DNA of 64,000 bases from Bifiguratus adelaidae (GCA_002261195.1 MVBO01000023.1:64432-128431); one strand, 5' to 3'. Positions 10,546 to 21,609 are shown, numbered from the stretch's first letter. Notes: generated from the letters alone by a model not told the origin. A program made the numbers and translations.

Positions 10546-11937
10546 TTATCGGCCTTGAAAGCGCTGCGCCAAATGTGGCTCAACGAAACCGTAGGGAGCA
10601 GGTGGCAGGGAAGGATTGGGTAGAGATGAAGGTGAGGGCTCATAGTAATGAGGCTGCATGGCAGGAGCTGGTTCCGGCATGGGCATTGGTATGGCATTGG
10701 AAGGTGATGCAGATTGAAAGGCGGGGTAAAAGGGTTGGGTCTGTGTTGGGAATTGAGGTGGTGATGGCAATCCCCAGGTCGGCGTTCGGTGAAGCGACCT
10801 GTCATTGTATCGACCCGTGGGAGATTCATGAGGATAAGTATAGGCGTTCGAGACGGCAGGTGGCATCGGCATACGGGGTGGATAGGCATTGTACATGTCG
10901 TGTGTAACCTGGTAATGTGTAGGCTCAGGCATTTCGAAGGTCGAAGAACCACGAGAAGGCGGATATATTGGCGATGGACCTCCTGCCGAGTACTGAAGGC
11001 TTTGGCGACTGTAATTCGATCGATCTCTTCCGTATGGTGTTGTCTTGTTCCTCCTCATGTCTGCATCATACCTGGATTCCATAGATGGTTCCGCAAAACT
11101 TTGTGATCGCGTTGACCTTTTCGCCTCTTGAGCCTACATTCAACTTTAGTATCGCGTGCCACTATCCATTGATTTGTCGTACCTGTGACCGCGACCGCAT
11201 TTGTGCATATTGCTTTCGCTGTTCAGCGAGTTGACGCCAGGCGTCCCAACCACCAATGAGGAGTAGCGGAGGCCGCTGTAAGCTGTTCGCCGAGAATTCA
11301 CTATCGTATATGGTAGCCTTAAGATTGGCTACAGGCTTGGCCGTCGGATCTCCAAACGATTGCGATCGATCATTGACAAACACAACCTGATCAAACTTGC
11401 TTCTTTGCTGAAACAATGACTGCTCATTGGCCGTTGTTCGTGCAAGATATTGTTGAATGTCATTCGCTGTCAATCTAGACGAAATGTTGAGTTTTTAGTG
11501 GTGCAAAAACGGGCGCTCAAGAGGCACTCACCCGTCAGAAAGCACCCTGTGATCAATGTTCATCACGTATGGATGTGCGACTGTTTCCTGCATATACTCG
11601 CCACGAGAGCGCACGTCGATAATCAAGATGGAAAGTTGTCGCTCTTTAAGAAGTGAATACAACTCTTCCACCGTCACTCCTGAACCAGCTTGATGTTCAT
11701 CTAGACGTCCATGTTAGCAGCGTCCTTGGTGACTCTGTCGACCTCACCTTGGGAATGAGCGTATTCTGAGGGCTTTGGAGGCGGTTCAGGTACCGACAGT
11801 TTCAGTTCCTCCGTCACCATAGGGCGAGGCTTTTCGGGAGCTTTCATGTGTATACGCTGTCCATTAGGTGATGCACTGGACTTTTCAGACTCATGAGCCT
11901 TGGAAGGTCGCTTTTGGAGTCTCTTGTCTCCCAACAT
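10546..11937 (-). CDS. Rhodanese-domain protein resembling the N-terminal half of Doa4/USP8, no USP domain
   Basis: Exons 11937-11748, 11700-11532, 11474-11183 and 11133-10546 join in phase to give 412 residues. Residues about 65-220 form a rhodanese-like fold: GVTVEELYSLLKERQLSIL, then IIDVRSRGEYMQETVAHPYV, and LLLIGGWDAWRQLAEQ at the end. This layout matches the non-catalytic rhodanese domain of the deubiquitinases Doa4/Ubp4 and USP8. The usual active-site loop cysteine of sulfurtransferases is not apparent. The C-terminal 190 residues are Pro/Ser/Tyr/Met-rich and disordered, ending at AQRFQGR. No ubiquitin-hydrolase Cys or His box follows. It may be a stand-alone adaptor or a truncated Doa4 paralogue. 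The neighbour on the left (ceramidase) converges on it. Confidence 0.7.
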
Positions 11938-12146
11938 GCAAAAAGTGTGAAAAAGGACACAAGTGAGGCTTTTAGTCTATATCTCTACACTCCCTCGTCT
12001 AACCATCCCCATCTTCAGCCGTCAACACCTCTCCCAGCCTCTCTATTCACTAGGAGTGATCGATGATGTGTTAAACATCTCTCACTTGTTCAACTGTTCA
12101 ACTGTTCACCTGTAAAGTGCATACAGTGTGATTCATTTGATTTCAC

Positions 12147-12191
12147 ATCTCTCTCTCTCTCTTCCTATCTTTGCTGTGAGCACTCTCAGTC
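12147..12191 (+). promoter_or_regulatory. Pyrimidine tract upstream of TRP1
   Basis: A CT repeat (CTCTCTCTCTCTC) lies about 20-40 bp before the TRP1 start codon. CT-rich blocks just upstream of the start are common in highly expressed fungal genes and often mark the transcription start. This role is inferred from position only. Confidence 0.35.
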
Positions 12192-14522
12192 ATGGCTACG
12201 GTGCTCATTGACAACTACGACAGCTTCACTTGGAACGTCTTTCAATACTTTTCTGCTCTCGGTGCTGAAGTCGCTGTATTTCGCAATGATCAGACAACGG
12301 TAGAACATGTCGCCTCATTACAGCCTCGCAACATCGTGATCTCACCCGGTCCGGGTCATCCAAGCTCTGATGCTGGCATCTCGAGAGATCTTATTGAACA
12401 CTTTGCTGGTAAGGTTCCAATTCTTGGAATCTGCCTCGGTGAACAGTGCATCTTTGAGGCGTTTGGTGGACAAGTGTCTTACGCGGGAGAAATCTTTCAC
12501 GGCAAGACATCGGTCATTCGTCACGACGGAAAGGGTGTTTTCCGTAATGTTCCGCAGGATTGCAATGTCACTCGCTATCATTCACTGGCTGGTGTACCAA
12601 AGACGCTACCCAAGGATCTCGAAGTGACCTGCAAGACCGAACATGGTATCATTATGGGTGTGCGCCACAAGGAATACACCATCGAGGGACTTCAATTCCA
12701 CCCCGAAAGTATCTTGTGTGAGCATGGCAAGGATATGATTGCAAACTTTTTGTCACTCAACGGAGGTACGTGGGCCGAGAATCCTCAATCCGGTATACGC
12801 GCTCCTTTGTCATACAACGGACAAACGACTGAGGAGGGTGCGAATGGCGTTCCTAGTGCGACCTCAAAGGCGGTGCCTTCGGTTCTCTCCAAAATTCACG
12901 AGCAACGGTTGATCGACATTCAAGCGGCAAAGGCGATCCCAGGCTCCTCACCTGAGGATCTGCGAAAATTACTTTCATTGCACATCGCACCGCCACTGAT
13001 CGATTTCCCTACACGGCTGCGTCAGACCAAACCCGCCGTATTGGCAGAGATTAAACGTGCGTCGCCTTCCAAGGGCAACATTGATCTGTCCATCAACGCT
13101 GCTGAGCAAGCGTTGCGGTATGCGTACGCTGGCGCCAGTGTGATATCCGTGTTAACCGAGCCCAAGTGGTTCAAAGGTTCTCTCAATGATATGCGCAACG
13201 TACGACAGGCCTTGTCCGCCCTACCAAATCGACCCGCCATTCTTCGAAAAGATTTCATCGTCGACACGTATCAAATCATGGAAGCAAGGCTTTACGGTGC
13301 TGACACTGTACTTCTAATCGTTGCCATGTTGGGAGAAGAGCAATTGGCTGAATTGTACGCCTTTGCCAAATCGCTAGGCATGGAACCCCTCGTCGAGGTC
13401 AACAATGCAATGGAAATGGAACGGGCAAACGAGCTTGGTGCAAAGATCATTGGGGTGAATAACCGCAACCTCCACAACTTTGATGTCGACATGGAGACAA
13501 CCAGTCGTCTGGTCAAAATGGTCCCGGAGGGCGTGATGCTCTGTGCATTGAGTGGCATCGCTTCGCGACAGGACGTTACTGGTTACATCGAGCAAGGTGT
13601 GGACGCATTCCTCATTGGCGAAGCGTTGATACGATGCGAGGATCCCAAGGTATTCATCCAGCAGTTGCTTGGTAAAGACGAGGAGGAATTTGTGGATAGC
13701 TCCGATGAGCTTGTCACGACGCCATCAACCTTGGTCAAAGTGTGTGGTATTTCTACACCAGAGGCTGCTGTCGAAGCAGCGAACGCCGGCGCAGATTTCA
13801 TTGGTCTTATTTTTGCCAAGAGCCGCCGGCAGGTCACTCTAGAGCAAGCACGGGAGATTATTGCCGCCGTCAGAGGTCTAGATGAAGGGCCGAAGGATTC
13901 AGTGGCAGTAGACGACATCACAGCCCGCGATTGGTTCACAATACAAGAGGCTCTGCTACGAAACGTCGGCAAAAAGCCACTTATCGTCGGTGTCTTCCAA
14001 AATCAGCCCTATTCCTACATCACCAAAGTGGCAACGGAGCTCAACCTCGACCTCGTACAACTCCATGGTTCTGAGTCTCCAGATCTCTGCCCTTTCCTCC
14101 CACGGCCTGTCATCAAAGCCTTCCACATAGACAGCAACAATTACTCGGCCTCTTTGATACCACAGATCACACAGCCAGGGTACAACAATTTTGTCCTATT
14201 GGATGCTAAAGTGCCACATTTAAAGGATGCTCAAGGTGGCGCTGGCGTTGCATTCGACTGGTCGATTGCGCGCGAAATTGTGCAATCCAATCTTAGAACA
14301 GAAAATGGGGTGAATGCTCGATTAGGCACTAGCTCGGTGAGCTCCGGTGGACGTTTCCCCATATTTCTCGCAGGTGGACTTAATCCCGACAATGTCGAGG
14401 ATGCTGTGCGTCAGGTTCAGCCCATGTGTGTCGACGTGTCAAGTGGTGTTGAGACGGATGGTCAGAAGGATCTCGGTAAAGTGCGGAGTTTTGTGCGGAA
14501 GGTCAAGGAGCTTGTGTTGTAG
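12192..14522 (+). CDS. TRP1: Trifunctional tryptophan biosynthesis protein (TrpG-TrpC-TrpF)
   Basis: A single uninterrupted exon of 776 residues with the standard fungal fusion order. Residues 1-200 are the glutamine amidotransferase of anthranilate synthase (VLIDNYDSFTWNVFQYF, oxyanion loop ISPGPGHPSSDAG, nucleophile loop GICLGEQC, histidine in FHPES). Residues about 235-495 are indole-3-glycerol-phosphate synthase (VLAEIKRASPSKGNIDLS, GVNNRNLHNFDVD). Residues about 515-776 are phosphoribosylanthranilate isomerase (LVKVCGISTPEAAVEAANAGAD, LDLVQLHG, FLAGGLNPDNV). The protein supplies the amidotransferase subunit for Trp2 and carries out the next steps to indole-glycerol phosphate in the cytosol. 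Length and motifs are complete and no defect is seen. Confidence 0.97.
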   Translation: MATVLIDNYDSFTWNVFQYFSALGAEVAVFRNDQTTVEHVASLQPRNIVISPGPGHPSSDAGISRDLIEHFAGKVPILGICLGEQCIFEAFGGQVSYAGEIFHGKTSVIRHDGKGVFRNVPQDCNVTRYHSLAGVPKTLPKDLEVTCKTEHGIIMGVRHKEYTIEGLQFHPESILCEHGKDMIANFLSLNGGTWAENPQSGIRAPLSYNGQTTEEGANGVPSATSKAVPSVLSKIHEQRLIDIQAAKAIPGSSPEDLRKLLSLHIAPPLIDFPTRLRQTKPAVLAEIKRASPSKGNIDLSINAAEQALRYAYAGASVISVLTEPKWFKGSLNDMRNVRQALSALPNRPAILRKDFIVDTYQIMEARLYGADTVLLIVAMLGEEQLAELYAFAKSLGMEPLVEVNNAMEMERANELGAKIIGVNNRNLHNFDVDMETTSRLVKMVPEGVMLCALSGIASRQDVTGYIEQGVDAFLIGEALIRCEDPKVFIQQLLGKDEEEFVDSSDELVTTPSTLVKVCGISTPEAAVEAANAGADFIGLIFAKSRRQVTLEQAREIIAAVRGLDEGPKDSVAVDDITARDWFTIQEALLRNVGKKPLIVGVFQNQPYSYITKVATELNLDLVQLHGSESPDLCPFLPRPVIKAFHIDSNNYSASLIPQITQPGYNNFVLLDAKVPHLKDAQGGAGVAFDWSIAREIVQSNLRTENGVNARLGTSSVSSGGRFPIFLAGGLNPDNVEDAVRQVQPMCVDVSSGVETDGQKDLGKVRSFVRKVKELVL

Positions 14523-15181
14523 GCTTGCATTGCGCTCGTAGCTTGCCCCAGTAGATCATCTCCAAAGTAGTAATGATACATTTAAGTAAGCGCAACATGA
14601 TCTATGTGCTACAGGTCACAACATTGACAGTACCTGAAACCGTTTCTGCACAGTGCAATCATGGTTAATCGCAGAACTGACGACATAGTGCCGCAAACGT
14701 CACAAGGGGAAAGACGGCGCTCAATAGCGAGGAATCCGCAAATCATGATTTATACCCATCAATGGGCAGTTTAGATACCAATTTTCAACCATGCATAATC
14801 TATTATCCCGAAGCATGGCCAGTCGACCCTTATCCCCGCCTAGGGCATCTGTTCTTTTCAGACCAAGGTGGCATTTTGACAGACTTGGCCAAAAGTAGTC
14901 TGGCTTTTACGGGGCCTCCGTGACCGTCCCTCTATCTCACTCTCTGAGCAAACACCCTATCTGGCCCATGCGGCGATCTCCTCTTTGGGACATTCTTTAA
15001 GCCAACGTGAAAAAGTAGTGGGAATACATTAAGGGAATAGAGAAGTCGTTGGCGTGGCCGAATTTTAAGGGGCGCGTGTGTCTCTGTCAAAATAACCTGC
15101 CAAATGGCTCACCTCAGGGCGCGTCAAAACAATGATTGTCGGCTGTCGCCTAACCTTGTGTACCCCGTAGCTCCTCCTTTT
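14523..15181. other. Intergenic stretch, no gene seen
   Basis: About 660 bp downstream of TRP1. It contains no coding-like frame, tRNA-like TTCRANNC box or clear repeat. It presumably holds the TRP1 3' UTR. Confidence 0.5.
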
Positions 15182-15472
15182 TCAAAAAAAAAGCGGGTTT
15201 GCTTCTTTCCCGAGTGGTTTGAGCGTACCTGCCTCCCGCCTTCTCGTGGAGGCTTCTTCTTTGGTTTGCGGAGCGTATCTCCAAAGACGATTGCTCAATA
15301 TGCCAAAGTCTTCCAATGGCAAGTAGATCGAGCTTGAGACAGACGGATGGGCATTGATGGTGTAAGCAGGGTTGTTAAAGAGTAGGTCTGCCAATGGTTC
15401 AGGAGGTGGAGCTTTGAAGAAGGTAGGCGAAACCCGGAAAAAAGTTGCATGTGCGGAACAGTAGACTGAGAA
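15182..15472 (-). CDS. Uncertain small protein frame
   Basis: A 96-codon minus-strand frame with protein-like composition. It contains FFRVSPTFFKAPPPEPLADL, then AYTINAHPSVSSSIYLPLED, and ends in GKEANPLFF. There is no ATG inside it. Extending upstream in frame meets TGA at 15475-15473, and the first ATG beyond that (15523) overlaps the E2F start codon on the other strand. A 5' intron of about 36 nt (donor GTTGCG) would also reach that ATG. The product slightly resembles a small mitochondrial protein, but no family is recognised. It may be a chance frame. Confidence 0.28.
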   Translation of the reverse strand, partial: FSVYCSAHATFFRVSPTFFKAPPPEPLADLLFNNPAYTINAHPSVSSSIYLPLEDFGILSNRLWRYAPQTKEEASTRRREAGTLKPLGKEANPLFF

Positions 15473-15521
15473 TCAATGGCAGCGTTCTTCGCGTCCGCAA
15501 CTGAGCTCTTCTCGATCGATC

Positions 15522-17059
15522 ATGCCATACCATAATAATGCGATAAAAGGCACCAACATAGCCCGGCGCGCTCAGTCGACCGGTGACATGAATACGGCCT
15601 ATCTTCAGGATATTGAACATACGGACACTCATGAAGACGAGCTTAGTTCTGATGACGACAATACTTATCCACCATTGAGGACCACCAAAAGGAGCAAGAG
15701 ACGTGGATCGACCACGGGTAGGCCCACGCGACTGAACTCCCAGAAATCACACTCATGAGCTCGAGCTAGATGTTATTGCTAATCGACTGAGGGAAAGTTG
15801 CCCATCCCCTCAAAATTCCCAACCATCCAGCAATACATCCTGCCGCTATGATTCCTCTCTCGGACTTTTGACCAAAAAGTTTATCTCGCTTCTACACAAT
15901 GCTGAATCAGGCGATTTGGATCTCAATCTTGCTGCCGAAGAGTTGAGCGTGCAAAAGAGGCGCATCTACGACATTACCAACGTCTTGGAAGGTATCGGTG
16001 TCATTGAAAAGAATTCAAAGAACCATGTGCGATGGAGGTGAGTTGGACGGCGCAGGTGGTACATAAGTCTAAGGTTCGATAGGGGTGTGGATATAAGTCA
16101 GTCGAGGAGTACACCGAATTCTTCTTCCTCAGTCACTCCATCTCCAATGTCTTCACCTCATCCAGATAGATCATCGGATGCCAAAGCATCTATTCAACAA
16201 CTCAAGCATCAAATTGAACAGCTGCAGATCGCCAATAACAACTTGACACAAAAGCATTCGTCTTTGTTACAAACCGGCAAAGAAGTTGACGACGAGATCC
16301 ACAGCGTTTTGCAGTTAGAAGAAGTAAAGCGATGGGCTTACTTCACAGAGAGCGATATTAAGCAAGTGACAAACAATACAAGACATCACTCGCCAAAAGA
16401 AGATGTGCATAATGGCAAGCTGTTTCTAGGCATCAAGACACCCTATGAGAGTGAAGTCCACGTGGGACAAGAGCGTAGGCAGCAAACGACGGTAAGCAAT
16501 GAGCACTTCTTGAGCGTGACGCAGCCCTTCTGACGGTCACTCTCTCTGCCAGGCTACTGAACAATCCGTCACAACAAGCACAATCACCGTAAAAGCTCCC
16601 AATAATATCCACATGCCTCATGTTCCTATCGAAATTACACCATTACCCATGACTCAAGCCATTGAACCGGAAAGCAAGCACAGAATGCCTCTGACTACAC
16701 CCAATCTACCACTACCCCTTCCTCCTCCAGGCTCTCCAGACATGCGCGAACCCATCCCCACCAGGGATCATGTCTGGGCTTACGCAAACGTCCAATTGCC
16801 ATTGACGCATGCACCTGCCGTCAAGGACGCAGAAGCGTACCAACCCACAATCCCACTACCAGGTCGCAATCAACAAAGATCATCCATGCAACCGAAGCGG
16901 TCGAGTTCACCTGCTCCCATATTACCACCAATATCGAATCAATTGCCGACAGCCCATGTGGAGAGTTCAAACGATGTCAATGCCAAACCTTCAGCTGGAA
17001 TGAAGAAGGTGACACTTCCGCCTTTAAAGTCCATTGTAGACCATGTAGTAATTAGTTAA
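15522..17059 (+). CDS. E2F-family transcription factor
   Basis: Exons 15522-15717, 15770-16037, 16083-16491 and 16553-17059 join in phase to give 459 residues. The winged-helix DNA-binding domain spans residues about 95-155, with [19 protein letters not shown], the E2F recognition helix [20 protein letters not shown] and NHVRWRG. The coiled-coil/marked-box region follows: heptads around [18 protein letters not shown], then [16 protein letters not shown] and [16 protein letters not shown], matching the E2F CC-MB domain that pairs with DP. The N-terminus is acidic and basic in patches, and the C-terminal 180 residues are Pro/Ser/Thr-rich. E2F controls G1/S genes in animals and plants. Most Dikarya lack it and use SBF/MBF instead. 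A DP partner is not in this window. Rae1 starts only 37 bp downstream. Confidence 0.92.
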
Positions 17060-17096
17060 ATAGAGGCCGTTGCCAGATACTTTGCAGTTTGATCCA

Positions 17097-18443
17097 ATGG
17101 CTTTCCAAGGCGGCCAAGACATCAACGTTGCTAGAGACTTTGAGGTTAGCATCATGAACGCACTTGTACGGAGATGCGGTACTGATTCATCGGGCTAGGT
17201 CTCTCAGCCGCCGACTGATGCGGTATCTGAACTCGCGTTTTCCCCAACCGCAGACTTTCTGGCCGCGTCGTCTTGGGATAATCAGGTGAGTCTGCTTCAC
17301 GAATGGAGACAAGCGACTGCTCTGATACGCCCATGCACAGGTCAGAGTATGGGAGGTGTTGTCCAATGGATCCACCGTAGGCAAAGCCGCCTATCAACAC
17401 GAGGGACCCGCCTTATCCTGCGACTGGAGCAAGGTAGGCTAAAGACGCGCACTTTCGACTTGTACATGATGCGATTACTAAACATTTGCATAGGATGGAC
17501 TACGCCTTGCATCAGGAGGTGCAGACAAGGTAGCTAGATTATTTGATGCTTCAACAGGTCAACCGGCGCAAATAGCGCAACACGATAGTCCGGTTCGATG
17601 CGTCCGCTGGGTCGAAGGCCAGACTTCAGTCTTGGCTACAGGCAGCTGGGATAAAACTATCAAGTACTGGGATCTCAGGACGCCAAATCCAATCGTTACA
17701 GTGACATTACCGGAGCGTTGCTATGCAATGGACGTGAAGTTTCCTCTAATGGCCGTCGCAACGGCCAACCGACACATTCTTGTATTTGACCTCAACAACC
17801 CTTCCACCGCCTTCAAGGTTTGTTCGCTGGCTGTTGCGTACCCTCATTGATTGCTGATCCTTACGACTTTGCATTGTTAGACTTTTTATTCGCCTTTAAA
17901 GTATCAAACTAGGGCGGTTTCATGCTTTCCCGATGGTACGGGCTTTGTCCTTGGCTCCATAGAAGGAAGAGCAGCCGTTCAATACGTAGACGAACAGAAG
18001 CAAAGGTGAGCTGTCGGACAGTCAAGCTGATTTATGCCTAAACCACCAGTCCAGCCAAAACTTTACCTTCAAAGCCTTTAAAGAGCCTTCAACGGCTGGA
18101 AATGCCATCAACGACGTTTGTTTCCACCCTTCCTCTGGATCTTTTGCGGCTGCTGGTGCAGATGGTACATTTGTTCTCTTTGACAAAGATTCTCGACAGA
18201 GGCTAAGTGCGTCACGAAACGTTGGCGGGCCCATAACTAGGATTCGGTTTAATCGCAATGGCACGATATTCGCCTATGCCACGGGTTACGATTGGAATCA
18301 GGTACATTGGCTACTCTTTCTTCAAAAATCATTGTTCATCAATTGCTATCAATTAGAGCTACGAAGGTGCTAATCAAGCGATGGCCACCAAAATCAGACT
18401 ACATGCTGTCAATGAGATGGAGTTGAAACCTCGGCCCAAGTAG
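17097..18443 (+). CDS. RAE1: mRNA export factor Rae1/Gle2 (WD40 protein)
   Basis: Seven exons with short introns. The first is 17097-17144 and the last ends at TAG 18443. The product begins MAFQGGQDINVARDFEVSQP, which matches the Gle2-type N-terminus. It has a seven-bladed WD40 propeller: LAASSWDNQVRVWEV, LRLASGGADKVARLFD, VLATGSWDKTIKYWDLRTP, then CYAMDVKFPLMAVATANRHI, SIEGRAAVQYV, FAAAGADGTFVLFDKDSRQRL and IFAYATGYDWNQ. Rae1 binds the GLEBS motif of a Nup98-type nucleoporin and acts in mRNA export and mitotic spindle assembly. Several exon joins fall after CAG or AAG codons. The very short distance to E2F means its promoter must lie inside the E2F 3' end or be shared. Confidence 0.93.
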
Positions 18444-18628
18444 CCATAGTCGTCCTCGGTTGGAGTTGTATATCAGAGATACCCAATCTCACTGTAAATT
18501 TAGAGAATGCCGTCGAGGAATCGACGAAAAGTGAACATAGACAGGCTGAACCGCACACCACAATCTCCAGTTAACACTTGTGAGAGGAGAGACCTTGACT
18601 ACGGCGAGCTCTTGTATAGTCTATGATT

Positions 18629-20417
18629 TTACAATGTACTGACGCAAAGAACAATGATACATGCGATGCTATATGCAAATGATGGCAAATAACGTACTGC
18701 CGCACTGGCTTGACCAACCTTAAAAATGATATTGGATCCTGGTCCAGGCTGGGAATATAGAACGTTAGGAGCCAATAGATTAGCGCTGGCGACAGAGTCG
18801 CCCTGTTTCCATGCTGGTGCAGTCTTGTTGAATTGTGTAGGTATGGAGGCGATTGATTTCAGCTTCTGATTCATTTCGATGGGTGTGTAATTGGCTGCCG
18901 CTGCGAATAATGCCATCACTCCCGCAACATGTGGAGAGGCCATGCTGGTGCCAGACATGAGACGAAGGGTAGCATCGGTTGTATTTGGACCGGCCCATGG
19001 TGCGACGATGCCTGAGCCGGGAGCAAATCTAAAGGAGACGCGTTCGTTGAATCTGATGATCCAAGGTTTCGATCAAGGCGACTACTTACATGTCCACGCA
19101 TTTCCCGGTGTTGGAGTAAGCTGCGATTGTGTCATCAATGTTGGTCGCTCCCACTGTCGTTGCATTGACAACGGATGCAGGAGAGTAACTACAAGCGTCT
19201 CCACCATCGTTACCGGCTGTAGAGTTCGTCAGCTTTGTTTAACATTTTCTTATTTCACATACCAGCAATAGCGAAATGAATTCCTGAAGCAATCATGGCT
19301 TCTATGGCATCATTGGTAGGTTGATTATAATCAGCACCTAGCGAGAGGCTTTCAATAAAGTATGATTAGTGGGTATCAGACCGCTAAACATTATCAATCA
19401 TACTTTACGATAGCTTTTCCACGAATGTTCTTGGTTGTCACATCTTGATTCACCCAATTCAGAGCTTGAAGAACGTTGGAGAGGCTACCACTGCCGTCAG
19501 CGTTCAATGACTTGACGGATATGATGCTTGCATTCTTCGCGACTCCATATTGAGTTCCTATGGAGGTTCGCCCTTAGTTCATGCGGACGAGCTTGATTAT
19601 TGTACATACCGCAACAGACGCCGCCAACAAATGTTCCATGACCGTTCCAGTCCTCACTGCTTCCGTTTCCAACAAAGGTCGGACCGATGGATACTCGGTT
19701 TACCAAATCCACATGATAAGGATTAACTCCGGTATCGACGATATAGACGGTTGATCCGGCACCGCTCAATGAATCGAAATGATATATCGCATCTTCTCCA
19801 GTGTTCTGATCTATACGATCAAGGCCCCATGACGGTGGATGTTGCTGTACAAAGACATTATCGCCAGCTAGCTTGATTGTTGTGGCTGACGTCAAGCGCG
19901 AATCGACGTTTATACTTGATGGTTCCACTGCCACATGCCCTCCCCAATTGTGCTCCACGTTCAAGTGAAACATAACATCGGGTTGAACGTAGGCTACCTC
20001 GGGAAGAGCTCTGATCTGCTGCTGATGCTCCTCAGATGTTGTCAGGGGCGTATGATACCAATGAAACGATCCAATCGAGTAGATAAACGGCATATTCCTT
20101 TTGCGGTGCCTTGGTGGGAGAATGGCATTCATCCTTGCAAAGTGACGATGAAGTTCCGCCGGCCGCATCTTCTCCTTGAGCACAACAATGAAGATCCTCT
20201 CCCCGGGCGTATCTGCATGAGAGATCCCATGGTCGAGAAGACATATACCGGAAATTGGCATGATATAAAGAAAGACAAGGACAACAAGCCCCAGCAGAGG
20301 TGTTGTGGGGTGTTGAAACATATCAAAAAGGGAGTAGGATGCAACCGAACCTAACAAAAACAGGAACAAGCCGTAGCAGTAAAGCAGAAAATGCGCGTTT
20401 AACCCGACGCCAAGCAT
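18629..20417 (-). CDS. Cerevisin-type subtilisin-like serine protease (S8) with propeptide
   Basis: A multi-exon gene. The catalytic aspartate is in VYIVDTGVNPYHVDLV, the histidine in DWNGHGTFVGGVC, the oxyanion asparagine in HFAIAAGNDGGDACSYSP and the serine in MSGTSMASPHVAG. An inhibitor-I9-type propeptide precedes it (RIFIVVLKEKMRPAELHRHF, LPEVAYVQPD). The first in-frame ATG is at 20417 and would give two hydrophobic segments. The ATG at 20321 (MFQHPTTPLLGLVVLVFLY) gives a cleaner signal peptide and may be the true start. The C-terminus ends in a hydrophobic stretch (YSIACIIVLCVSTL), suggesting a GPI-anchor signal or membrane anchor. The protein is likely vacuolar, extracellular or wall-bound. 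It converges on Rae1. Confidence 0.9.
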
Positions 20418-20882
20418 GCTCAATAGCCGGTGGCTAGGCGAAACATCTAAAGATCGGTCATAGCATAGGATTCAGAACTCTAATGTTTCACGCGTAGAGG
20501 TACCTTTAGCTTCCCATTATAAATCATCATCTACGATTAATGAAATCGGACATTGCCTTGACTTCCATTGGCTAGAAGGGCACATCAATTGTGGCGAATG
20601 CAACACGATTGGCTGGTGATGAGCACATTGGTTACATGTATCACAGATCTACATTTGGTTTTCTGTACGTCATCTTCATCCCTCTAGTGGCAAATCTTAC
20701 CAACATCCCTTGTTTCCACACCTCCATTGTTCTTTGGCTGTGAAACTCTTGCCTAAAATGGATACGTTGCGATGAAATCATTGTGTGACTGCTACGTCCA
20801 TTTCTCTCGTCGAGGAACGTCTCCTGCTCTTGCTCCCCTACCTCTGCGCACAACGTTATTGCTATTCAACTCTAGACAAATC
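20418..20882. other. Divergent intergenic region
   Basis: About 465 bp between the divergent subtilase and the membrane-protein gene at 20883. Short open frames occur on both strands without a recognisable product. The region likely carries both promoters. Confidence 0.45.
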
Positions 20883-21536
20883 ATGGTATATCCCAAAGAC
20901 ATATTTGCCATTGCTTCCGCAGTCTACCTTGGTGTTATGGCGATACCTGAACTCTCTATGCCTGAGGTGTCCTTGTCGGCGTTAGGACCCAAGGCTCGCG
21001 ACAGTGAGCAAGGTCAATTCGAGGAAGAGCTAGAGAGGTGCGTACTCGAGCTGTTTTTGTAGCCGAATCAGCCATTCATGGTGACTGACGACTTGTATAC
21101 ATTATAGAAGCATAGCTATTGCGCACTTGACGATTGCTTTCCTCATCATCATCAACGTGGGCACGCTACCTGTAAGTGACCAGAGATCAGAGCATGACTG
21201 CATACTTACCGCACTCAGATAACATCGGCCAAGGAAAGGCCCGCTACGCGAATTGCTACCATATTCATCGCTTCTTGTTACTTTGCGGCGAATGCGTTCC
21301 TTTCCTATCGCAATTCACAGGACCCACCGCTCGGAGGCGCTGGCAATCAGTTTGTCGTTGCCATGGGTATTCAAGGTGCTATAGCGGCTCTTGGAATATT
21401 CTGCGTCATGTTCAATTCAGATGAAGCGCACGTTGAGGAAGCCCACCCTAATGCCCATCTCAGCACCTTCCCGCTGAAGAATGCTGAGGCAAAGGGACTC
21501 AAGGAAGAGAGAAAAGCTCAAAAGAAGGAGGATTGA
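20883..21536 (+). CDS. Small multi-pass membrane protein, family unknown
   Basis: Three exons: 20883-21037, then a short exon that ends at LPFLIIINVGTLP-type sequence near 21171, then about 21220-21536. They give about 175 residues. Four hydrophobic segments are visible: DIFAIASAVYLGVMAIPEL, AHLTIAFLIIINVGTLP, IATIFIASCYFAANAFL and FVVAMGIQGAIAALGIFCVM. The C-terminus is hydrophilic and basic (GLKEERKAQKKED), ending in a KKED-type tail that could act in the ER. I do not recognise the family. It is plausibly an ER or organelle membrane protein. Confidence 0.75.
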
Positions 21537-21609
21537 AACATGTATATTACTATGTACAGGCTTTGCGAAGCGAATACAGACCAGTGATATTGTAAAGGGT
21601 TGATTTCAC

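Noticed and set aside
16074-16090. GGTTCGATAG as a tRNA T-loop
   Set aside because: It is the 3' end of an E2F intron, with no acceptor stem or anticodon arm around it.
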